Source of the DNA: Chloroflexota bacterium
GTDB lineage: Bacteria; Chloroflexota; Limnocylindria; Limnocylindrales; CSP1-4
Assembly: GCA_021801545.1 (NCBI GenBank)
Contig: JAJYXX010000121.1
Coordinates: forward strand, 2,115-9,489
Reading direction: 5' to 3'
Length of the DNA stretch: 7,375 nucleotides
Each line of letters opens with the position of its first letter. Position 1 is the first letter of the stretch. Positions 1 to 5,761 of the stretch are shown here, piece by piece. The notes under the pieces were generated by a model. It was not told the DNA's origin. It made no database searches and worked only from the letters and a program-made list of their open reading frames with translations. Made by a program: the position numbers and the translations under genes.

Positions 1-40
1 TGGAGGGTGCGTCGAGCCACGTCCGGCTCGAGCGGAGGCG

Positions 41-50
41 TATGATAGCA
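41..50 (+). promoter_or_regulatory. Candidate -10 element upstream of the asp23-like gene
   Basis: TATGAT at 41-46 is an AT-rich island in GC-rich DNA and matches the sigma-A -10 consensus at 5 of 6 positions. It lies about 90 bases before the chosen asp23-like start. No convincing -35 hexamer is visible 16-18 bases upstream. The complementary strand of the same island reads TGC followed by TATCAT (42-50), an extended -10 pointing the other way, so divergent transcription is possible. The rest of positions 1-134 shows no gene on either strand. Confidence 0.35.
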
Positions 51-134
51 CACCGGTCCGGACTCACCGGACGGCCGCCCGACCGCCCGGTCGTGTCAGC
101 GGCCGGTTCGACCACACCACGAGGACCTCTCCGC

Positions 135-596
135 ATGACCGAGCGCCGCGTGCCCGGCCGTTCCCTCGTCACCCGGCGCGCCCTCGTCGACATCATCCGC
201 CCGGCCGTCGCGGGCAGCTACGGTGTGACCGGCTTCGCCTGCGCGACGCCGGCCGAGCGCTTGCTCGGCCGGCTCGGTCTCGTCGTGCCCGGGATCCGCG
301 TCTCGCTGCGGGACGGCCTGGCGGTCGAGCTGCGCCTGACGGTGGCCTACGGTGTGCCGGTTGCCGAGGTGGCGCGGCAGGCCGATTCGGCGGTCCGCTA
401 CGCGCTCCGGCGGGCAATCGGGCGGGAGGTCGACCGCCTGACGATCCACGTCGGGGGGATGCGCTACGAGCCGGCGTCGGCCGTCCCAACCGTGCCGCCG
501 TCCGCTGCGTCGATCACCGATGAGAAGCTCGAGTCGCTCGCCCAGATGGAGCAGGCGGTTGCTGCGGTGGTCGAGGCCGGGGGCGACCCCGGTTGA
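135..596 (+). CDS. Asp23/Gls24 family (YloU-like) protein
   Basis: A 153-residue protein of the Asp23/Gls24 (DUF322) family. These are small cytoplasmic or membrane-associated proteins linked to envelope stress in Gram-positive bacteria; their biochemical activity is not firmly known. The family pattern is visible: a beta segment with GIRVSLRDGLAVELRL, the conserved YGVPVAEVARQ helix, then AIGREVDRLTIHVGGM. The C-terminal ~30 residues are a short acidic/alanine-rich helix outside the domain. I chose ATG 135 because GAGGA at 121-125 lies nine bases upstream. The in-frame ATG at 42 sits inside a promoter-like hexamer and would add 31 proline- and arginine-rich residues unlike the family. No membrane segment or signal peptide is seen. 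Its stop overlaps the next start by one base (TGATG). The pairing with a DhaL-type kinase matches yloU-yloV of Firmicutes and supports the assignment. Confidence 0.85.
   Translation: MTERRVPGRSLVTRRALVDIIRPAVAGSYGVTGFACATPAERLLGRLGLVVPGIRVSLRDGLAVELRLTVAYGVPVAEVARQADSAVRYALRRAIGREVDRLTIHVGGMRYEPASAVPTVPPSAASITDEKLESLAQMEQAVAAVVEAGGDPG
577..592 (+). promoter_or_regulatory. GCGA-tetraloop hairpin before the fakA-like start
   Basis: CCGGGG-GCGA-CCCCGG is a perfect six-base-pair GC stem closed by a GNRA-type tetraloop. It ends one base before the stop codon of the asp23-like gene and three bases before the fakA-like ATG. It lies where an independent ribosome would have to bind. I infer that it favours translation of the kinase by ribosomes arriving from the upstream gene. 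The hairpin is seen in sequence; its function is untested. Confidence 0.4.
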
Positions 597-2404
597 TGGC
601 ACGCCGGTCCTGCGACGGGGCAGGGCTTCGCGAGAGCTTCCGGGCCGCGGTCACGAACCTGGAGGCGCACGTCGACGAGGTCAATGCGCTGAACGTCTAC
701 CCGGTGCCCGACGGCGACACCGGGTCGAACATGGTCGCCACGGTCCGGGCCGCGCTCGACGAGGCCGGGCGGACGGACGCCGGGGGCGTCGACCGGGTTG
801 CTGCTGCCCTCAGCTTCGGGGCGCTGATGGGCGCCCGCGGCAACTCGGGCGTCATCGCCTCGCAGATCTTGCGCGGCATCGCCGAAGGGCTCGCCTCGAA
901 GCGTCACTTCAACGCGCTCGACCTGGCCCATGCCCTGACGGTCGGGACGCAGACTGCCTACGCGGCGGTCGGCCAGCCGGTCGAGGGGACGATCCTGACC
1001 GTGATCCGCGAGGCGGCGGCGGCCGCCCGGGCGGCCGCCGAGCGCGAGAACGACCTCGAGCATGTCCTGGCGGTAACGGTCGAGGCAGCCGGGGCGGCGG
1101 TCGCGGCCACGCCCTCGCTCCTGCCGGTCCTGCGCGAAGCGGGCGTCGTCGACGCCGGCGGCCAGGGCCTGCTCCGGCTGCTGGAGGGTGCGCTCGCCTA
1201 TCTGCGCGGGACCGCGACGCCGGTGGGGGCCGGTGCGCCAGGGGCAGGCCAGGCCCGGGGAGCCGGTCCGGCCGCCCGGCCGTCGACCCTTGTTTCCCTG
1301 GCGGACGAAGGGTTCGGGTACGAGACGATGTTCCTCGTCCAGCCTCGGCCCGGCCAGGCGCTCGACGTCGATGCGATCCGCGCGCGACTCGGGCAGATCG
1401 GCGAGTCGGTCCTCGTGGCGGGCGACCAGCGCGGGGTCAAGGTCCACGTTCACAGCGAGCGACCGGACGAGGTCCTCTCGCTCGGGCTGTCGCTCGGGGT
1501 GCTCAGCCGGATCAGCGTCGAGAGCCTCGACCAGCAGGCGCACGACGTCCGTGAGGGCCGGGCGGCGAGCTTCGCCGGTGGGGTGATCGGCGAGGCGGGC
1601 GGCGGCGTCGGGGCGCCAGGCGAGGTGACCGGTGGCGTTGGGACGCCGGGCGAGGCGCCGACCCTGACCCGGTTCGCGGCCGCCGAGGCGATCGGCGCTG
1701 ACCGCTCCGTCGCGCCGGCCACGGCAGCAGCGGGCGAGGAAGCGCGCCGCCGGCTGGCGGTCGTGGCGGTCGCTGCCGGGGACGGGTTGGCTGCGATCTT
1801 CAAGTCGTACGGCGTGGCCGCGATCGTGCGCGGCGGCCAGGCCGCCAACCCGAGCACGGGTGAGCTGCTCGCCGCGATCGATGCCCTCGAGGCCGACGAG
1901 GTCTTGCTCCTGCCCAACAACCCGAATGTCATCCTCGCCGCCCGCCAGGTGGTCTCCCTGGCGCGCCTGCCGGTCCGGGTGGTCGAGACCCGGAACGCGG
2001 CCGAGGGGGTGGCGGCGCTGCTCGCCCTCGACCCGTCGCTCGACGGCGCGTCGAACGTGGCGTCGATGACCAGCGCCGCGCGCTCGATCCAGACCCTGCT
2101 CGTCACGGACGCCGTGCGCGACGCGAAGATCGGCAGCCGCAAGGTGAAGAAGGGCCAGACGATCGTGCTCGATCCCGACGACGGGCTGGTGGCGGTCGAC
2201 AGCGAACGGAGCCGGGCCCTGCTCGGCGCCCTGGCCACCCTCCGGCCCGGCTACGAGCTGATCACGCTCTACTACGGGGACGGGGCCGACCTCGCCGAGA
2301 CCGAGGGCGTCGCGAAGCTGATCGCCGGCTGGCGCCCGGATCTCGAGGTCGAGGTCATCTACGGCGGCCAGCCCCACTACCGGTACCTGGTCGCCGCCGA
2401 GTAG
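596..2404 (+). CDS. DhaL-domain fatty acid kinase-like protein (FakA/YloV family)
   Basis: A 602-residue protein with the three-domain plan of FakA, the ATP-binding subunit that phosphorylates FakB-bound fatty acids to acyl-phosphate. The N-terminal DhaL nucleotide domain carries NVYPVPDGDTGSNM (33-46, with Mg-binding Asp39 and Asp41) and GARGNSG (79-85). The middle domain spans roughly 235-320 and keeps the KVHVH motif (His284, His286). The C-terminal DegV-like domain shows RGGQAANPST (412-421) and LPNNPN (about 439-444). It is longer than S. aureus FakA (about 548 aa) because of Ala/Gly/Pro-rich linkers at about 202-235 and 325-385, the second with a tandem repeat. Where Firmicutes proteins have GYCTE the sequence reads GYETM, so the usual middle-domain cysteine is a glutamate (Glu243). 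ATG 596 overlaps the upstream stop; TTG 593 is a poorer alternative. No FakB is in the window, so fatty acid kinase activity is inferred from family only. Confidence 0.85.
   Translation: MARRSCDGAGLRESFRAAVTNLEAHVDEVNALNVYPVPDGDTGSNMVATVRAALDEAGRTDAGGVDRVAAALSFGALMGARGNSGVIASQILRGIAEGLASKRHFNALDLAHALTVGTQTAYAAVGQPVEGTILTVIREAAAAARAAAERENDLEHVLAVTVEAAGAAVAATPSLLPVLREAGVVDAGGQGLLRLLEGALAYLRGTATPVGAGAPGAGQARGAGPAARPSTLVSLADEGFGYETMFLVQPRPGQALDVDAIRARLGQIGESVLVAGDQRGVKVHVHSERPDEVLSLGLSLGVLSRISVESLDQQAHDVREGRAASFAGGVIGEAGGGVGAPGEVTGGVGTPGEAPTLTRFAAAEAIGADRSVAPATAAAGEEARRRLAVVAVAAGDGLAAIFKSYGVAAIVRGGQAANPSTGELLAAIDALEADEVLLLPNNPNVILAARQVVSLARLPVRVVETRNAAEGVAALLALDPSLDGASNVASMTSAARSIQTLLVTDAVRDAKIGSRKVKKGQTIVLDPDDGLVAVDSERSRALLGALATLRPGYELITLYYGDGADLAETEGVAKLIAGWRPDLEVEVIYGGQPHYRYLVAAE
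1601..1660 (+). repeat. Two-unit 30-bp tandem repeat in the fakA-like linker
   Basis: Units 1601-1630 and 1631-1660 agree at 23 of 30 bases and encode GGVGAPGEVT and GGVGTPGEAP. They are in frame and fall in the flexible linker between the middle and C-terminal domains. The preceding GGVIGEAGG looks like a degenerate third copy. This is probably an expansion of linker sequence without catalytic meaning. Confidence 0.6.
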
Positions 2405-2405
2405 C

Positions 2406-4583
2406 GTGGCTCGCCCGGCCGCTCCACGCCGCCAGCCCGCGCCGCCGTCGCCGGTCGAGCTCCTCGAGCGCGAGATCGCCCTGAGCGGCCTGCCGGGCGC
2501 CGTCGCCCTGAGCAGAACGTTGCGCCGGCTCGACATCCGGACCGTCCGCGACCTCCTCTTCCACCTGCCGCGACGGTACGAGGACCTGCGCGAGATGCGC
2601 ACCCTGGCCGAGCTGGCGACGGTCGAGGAGGGGACACCGGTCAGCGCTCGGGTCCAGGTGCGGAGCCTACGGGTCGAACAGACGATCCGCCGGCGCGTCC
2701 AGCGCACGACAGCGGTCTTCGGCGATGGCACCGGTGAGGCCGAGGCGACCTGGTTCGGCCGGCGGTTCATCGAGCGCCGGCTCCACGAGGGCGACTGGGT
2801 CGTCATCAGCGGGCGGGTGAAGCGGCGGGGCTGGATGACCGTCTTCGACAACCCCGAGTTCAGCCCCGACGACGGGACCGCCGTCCTCCATGCCGGCCGG
2901 ATCGTCCCGGTCTACCGCGTGACGGCCGGCCTGACCGTGACCCGCCTGCGGGTGGTGATCCGGGCGTCGCTCGATCGGGCCGGTCGCCACTACCCCGAGT
3001 ACCTGCCCGGGGATCTGCTCGCTGCGGAGCACCTGATGCCGATCGCAGCCGCGATCGAGGCCGCCCACTACCCGGCCACGTTCGCGGAGCGCGACGGCGC
3101 ACTCCACCGGCTCGCCTTCGACGAGCTGCTCGCGCTTCAGGTCGGGATGGTCGCCCGCCGCCGCCAGCGCGAGCGCTCGACCGGGGCGCCGATCCGGGCC
3201 GGTGACGCCGCCGACCGCGAGATCCGCGGCGCGTTCAGGGAGGCGCTTGGGCGGCGGCTCGGCCGGCCGGTCGAGCTGACGGCGGACCAGCAGAGCGCGA
3301 TGAGCGCGATCCGCGCCGACCTCGCCGCGGGCGAACCGATGCTCCGCCTCCTCCAGGGCGACGTCGGCTCCGGCAAGACCGCAGTCGCGGCGTATGCCCT
3401 CGCGCTCGTCGCCCGGTCCGGGCACCAGGGCGCCCTCCTCGCCCCGACCGACCTGCTCGCCCGCCAGCACGCGGCGACGCTCGGCGACCTGCTGGCCGGG
3501 CTCGGCCTCGAGGTCACCCTCCTCACCGGTTCGCTCGACGGCGAAGGGACGAAGGTGGCGCTCGGCCGGATCGCCAGCGGTGAGGCCGGGGTCGTTGTCG
3601 GCACCCACGCCCTGATCCAGGAGCGGGTGACGTTCGCCCGCCTGGCGCTCGCGGTCATCGACGAGCAGCACCGGTTCGGGGTCGAGCAGCGCGCCCAGCT
3701 CGAGACGAAGGCAGGCGGTGGTGCGCCCCACGTCCTGTTGATGACCGCGACGCCGATCCCACGCACCCTCGGCCAGGTGCTCTACGCGGACCTCGACGTC
3801 TCGGACCTGCGCACGCCGCCCGAGGGGAGGCTGGCGGTCCGGACCGCGATCCGGCGCCCCTCCGAGGTGGCCCGGCTGTGGGCGTTCGTGCGGACCGAAG
3901 CCGCGGCCGGCCACCGGACGTTCGTCGTCGTACCGGCGATCGAGGAGACGGAGGACGAGGCCGCCGTCGCCGCCACGGCGGAGGCGGAGCGGCTGCGCAA
4001 GCTCCTGGCGCCGCTCCGGGTGGACCTCGTCCACGGCCGGCTGCGGGCGGCCGAGCGCGACGCGGCGCTCGTCCGGCTGCGCGACGGGGAGCTCGACGTC
4101 CTCGTCGGCACGACCGTGCTCGAGGTCGGGGTCGACGTGCCGAGCGCGACCGTCATGGTGATCGAGGGCGCCGAGCGGTTCGGCCTCTCCCAGCTCCACC
4201 AGCTGCGCGGCCGGGTCGGCCGGAGCGATCTCCAGTCATACTGCGCCCTCGTCTCCGACATCGAGGAGGGGACGGTCGGCTGGGCCCGGCTCCGGGCGGT
4301 CGAGCAGACGAACGACGGCTTCGCGCTCGCCGAGGCGGACTTCGAGCTGCGCGGCGAAGGTGACGTCCTCGGCCTGGCCCAGAGCGGCCTGCCGCGGCTG
4401 CGGATCGCCTCGCTCCAGCGTGAGGACCATCGCCTGTTGGCCCGCGACGCACGGCGCCACGCCGAGGCGCTCCTCGACGCCCAGGGTCGCCTCCGTCCCG
4501 GCGCCGGGGCGGGGCTCGCCCACGAGCTCGAGCGCGGTTGGCTCGCCCGGGTTGCGGCCGGTGAGCCGGCGAGCGGCGCCTGA
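2406..4583 (+). CDS. recG: ATP-dependent DNA helicase RecG
   Basis: A 725-residue superfamily 2 helicase that remodels stalled replication forks and Holliday junctions in the cytoplasm. The N-terminal part carries the helical region and the OB-fold wedge (about residues 80-160, including FGDGTGEAEATWFGRRF). The helicase core follows: Walker A GDVGSGKT (318-325), the DEQHR box (419-423) in the form typical of RecG, motif III TATPIP (447-452), and motif VI QLRGRVGR (599-606) followed by the RecG C-terminal region with FELRGEGDVLG. E. coli RecG is 693 residues; the extra length here is a short basic, proline-rich N terminus and a C-terminal extension. GTG 2406 starts one base after the fakA-like stop. 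No strong SD is seen, so translation is probably coupled. All core motifs are intact, so it should be active. Confidence 0.96.
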   Translation: MARPAAPRRQPAPPSPVELLEREIALSGLPGAVALSRTLRRLDIRTVRDLLFHLPRRYEDLREMRTLAELATVEEGTPVSARVQVRSLRVEQTIRRRVQRTTAVFGDGTGEAEATWFGRRFIERRLHEGDWVVISGRVKRRGWMTVFDNPEFSPDDGTAVLHAGRIVPVYRVTAGLTVTRLRVVIRASLDRAGRHYPEYLPGDLLAAEHLMPIAAAIEAAHYPATFAERDGALHRLAFDELLALQVGMVARRRQRERSTGAPIRAGDAADREIRGAFREALGRRLGRPVELTADQQSAMSAIRADLAAGEPMLRLLQGDVGSGKTAVAAYALALVARSGHQGALLAPTDLLARQHAATLGDLLAGLGLEVTLLTGSLDGEGTKVALGRIASGEAGVVVGTHALIQERVTFARLALAVIDEQHRFGVEQRAQLETKAGGGAPHVLLMTATPIPRTLGQVLYADLDVSDLRTPPEGRLAVRTAIRRPSEVARLWAFVRTEAAAGHRTFVVVPAIEETEDEAAVAATAEAERLRKLLAPLRVDLVHGRLRAAERDAALVRLRDGELDVLVGTTVLEVGVDVPSATVMVIEGAERFGLSQLHQLRGRVGRSDLQSYCALVSDIEEGTVGWARLRAVEQTNDGFALAEADFELRGEGDVLGLAQSGLPRLRIASLQREDHRLLARDARRHAEALLDAQGRLRPGAGAGLAHELERGWLARVAAGEPASGA

Positions 4584-5197
4584 TGGCCGACGCCGGTCGA
4601 GTGATCGCCGGACGGGCGGCTGGCCGGCGGCTCGTCGCGCCGGGGGACGGGACCCGGCCGCTCGGGGACCGGGTGAAGGAGACGCTGTTCGCGATCCTCG
4701 AGCCGGACCTGCCCGGCGCGCGCATTCTCGATCTCTTCGCCGGCAGTGGGGCCGGCGGGATCGAGGCGCTCTCCCGTGGCGCGGCGTGCGCCGTCTTCGT
4801 CGAACGCGATCCCCGTGCCGCCCGGACGATCGAGGAGAACCTCCGGCGCTGCAGCCTGGCCGGTGAGTCGGCGATCGTCCGTCGGAGCGAGGTCCGGGCG
4901 TACCTGGCCGGTCAGGCGGCCCAGGACGGCCCGTTCGACCTCGTGCTCGTCGACCCGCCGTACGCCGAGCCGGAGCTCCTGCTCGAGGTCCTCGGGCGGC
5001 TCGGCGACGAGCAGGCCGGGCGGCTGCTCCGGGTGAACGGGCGGGTCGTGGCCAAGTACTTCTGGCGCGCCTGCCCGCCCGACTCGATCGGGCTGCTAGC
5101 ATCGGACCGGACACGGCGGTTCGGTGAGTCGGCCCTCACCTTCTATCGCCGCCGGTCGCCGGACGTGCCGGTCCGGCCGGAACAGGAGGGCGCATGA
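4583..5197 (+). CDS. rsmD: 16S rRNA (guanine966-N2)-methyltransferase RsmD
   Basis: A 204-residue Rossmann-fold SAM-dependent methyltransferase that modifies G966 of 16S rRNA in the assembling small subunit. The N terminus has the family pattern RVIAGRAAGRRL, then TRPLGDRVKETLFAIL (25-40). The SAM-binding motif I is LDLFAGSG (49-56), an acidic residue near 74 ends the second strand, and the catalytic DPPY is at 124-127. The length is normal for RsmD. ATG 4583 overlaps the recG stop by one base (TGATG), and the 3' end overlaps coaD by four bases; rsmD-coaD adjacency is one of the most conserved pairs in bacteria and supports the name. The codons at 5095-5103 (CTG CTA GCA) include two rare in this GC-rich gene and form a -10-like element, noted separately. 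Confidence 0.94.
   Translation: MADAGRVIAGRAAGRRLVAPGDGTRPLGDRVKETLFAILEPDLPGARILDLFAGSGAGGIEALSRGAACAVFVERDPRAARTIEENLRRCSLAGESAIVRRSEVRAYLAGQAAQDGPFDLVLVDPPYAEPELLLEVLGRLGDEQAGRLLRVNGRVVAKYFWRACPPDSIGLLASDRTRRFGESALTFYRRRSPDVPVRPEQEGA
5094..5102 (+). promoter_or_regulatory. Candidate internal extended -10 within rsmD
   Basis: TGC followed by TAGCAT gives an extended -10 about 90 bases before coaD. TAGCAT matches the consensus at 4 of 6 positions. No -35 is apparent. The codons used (CTA, GCA) are unusual for this GC-rich gene, which is weak support for selection on the DNA signal rather than on the protein. Confidence 0.22.
5159..5176 (+). promoter_or_regulatory. Hairpin upstream of the coaD SD sequence
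   Basis: CCGGAC-GTGCCG-GTCCGG is a perfect six-base-pair stem with a six-base loop near the 3' end of rsmD. It sits seven bases before the AGGAGG at 5184-5189 that serves coaD. It leaves the SD free and may act as a spacer or as a weak block to ribosome run-through. GC-rich DNA makes such stems by chance, so confidence is limited. Confidence 0.3.
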
Positions 5198-5712
5198 GTG
5201 TCGCGGTCTATCCGGGCTCGTTCGATCCCGTCACCCACGGCCACCTCGACATCGTCCGGCGCGCCGCCGGCGTCTTCGATCGACTGATCATCGCCGTCCT
5301 CGCCAACCCCCGCAAGACGCCCCTGCTCGGGGTCGAGGAGCGGATCACGATCATCCGCCGCTCGCTCGACGAGACGGCTGTCGACGCGGACAGGCGGATC
5401 ACGGTCGAGGCGTTCGACGGCCTGACGGTCGAGTTCTGCCGGGCCCGTGGGGCGCGCTTCATCGTCCGTGGCCTGCGTGCCATCTCGGACTTCGAGAGCG
5501 AGCTCCAGTTCGCCCACAACAACCGCAAGCTCGCCCCCGAGGTCGACACCGTCTTCTTCATGACCGCCCTCGAGCACGGCTACGTCAGCTCGAGCCTGGT
5601 CAAGGAGATCGCGCTCTTCGGCGGCGACGTCAGCGGCATGATTCCCGCCGCGGCCGCCGAGCGCCTCGTCGCCGCTCTGCGGCCTTCTGGCCCGACCGGC
5701 GAGGTGCGATAA
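5194..5712 (+). CDS. coaD: Phosphopantetheine adenylyltransferase
   Basis: A 172-residue nucleotidyltransferase that converts 4'-phosphopantetheine and ATP to dephospho-CoA, the penultimate step of CoA synthesis. The N terminus is canonical: YPGSFDPVTHGHLDI with the TxGH nucleotide-binding motif at 14-17. RGLRAISDFESE (92-103) and the YVSSS motif (130-134), which contact ATP, follow in the usual order. The length is slightly above the typical ~160 because of a short C-terminal tail. The start is ATG 5194, overlapping the rsmD stop (ATGA), with AGGAGG at 5184-5189 four bases upstream; this is one of the strongest SD sequences in the window. Its stop codon TAA lies inside a -10-like GATAAT at 5708-5713, which may be the promoter of the next gene. 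CoA supply fits with the acyl-phosphate enzymes in the same cluster. Confidence 0.97.
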   Translation: MSVAVYPGSFDPVTHGHLDIVRRAAGVFDRLIIAVLANPRKTPLLGVEERITIIRRSLDETAVDADRRITVEAFDGLTVEFCRARGARFIVRGLRAISDFESELQFAHNNRKLAPEVDTVFFMTALEHGYVSSSLVKEIALFGGDVSGMIPAAAAERLVAALRPSGPTGEVR

Positions 5713-5713
5713 T
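5685..5713 (+). promoter_or_regulatory. Candidate extended -10 promoter on the coaD stop codon
   Basis: TGC (5705-5707) plus GATAAT (5708-5713) forms an extended -10 with 5 of 6 consensus bases. A weak -35, TTCTGG (5685-5690), is 17 bases upstream. Transcription would start near 5720, giving a leader of about 42 bases before the coiled-coil gene. The coaD stop TAA is inside the -10. This is the clearest promoter candidate in the window. Confidence 0.5.
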
Positions 5714-5723
5714 CTCGACACTC

Positions 5724-5755
5724 GCGCCGCCGTCGGCGCCGCAGCCCAGGAGGGC
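5724..5755 (+). promoter_or_regulatory. Two stem-loops in the leader, the second holding the SD sequence
   Basis: The first stem-loop is GCGCCG-CCGT-CGGCGC (5724-5739), a six-pair GC stem that would lie at the 5' end of a transcript from the upstream promoter. The second is GCCC-AGGA-GGGC (5744-5755), a four-pair stem that puts half of the SD sequence in its loop and the other half in its 3' arm. No U-tract follows, so this is not an intrinsic terminator. Control of ribosome access is an inference. Confidence 0.35.
5748..5753 (+). promoter_or_regulatory. SD sequence AGGAGG fixing an ATC start
   Basis: A perfect AGGAGG lies eight bases before ATC 5762. In that frame no ATG, GTG or TTG occurs between the stop at 5639-5641 and GTG 5891, and GTG 5891 has no SD. 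The SD therefore points to ATC 5762 as the initiation codon of the coiled-coil protein. Confidence 0.6.
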
Positions 5756-5761
5756 GGTCCG

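Noticed and set aside
42..134. Longer N terminus of the asp23-like protein from ATG 42
   Set aside because: The ATG lies within a -10-like element and has no suitable SD. The added residues do not resemble the family, whereas ATG 135 has a good SD.
464..2851. 795-residue open frame on the minus strand
   Set aside because: It lies antisense to the fakA-like gene and the start of recG. Its product is Arg/Asp/Gly-rich without recognisable motifs, as expected for the complement of GC-rich coding DNA.
2667..4199. 510-residue open frame on the minus strand
   Set aside because: Antisense to recG, whose motifs are complete. The predicted protein is low-complexity and has no domain signature.
5724..5755. 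Intrinsic terminator after coaD
   Set aside because: Stems are present but no U-tract follows, and the second stem contains the SD of the next gene.
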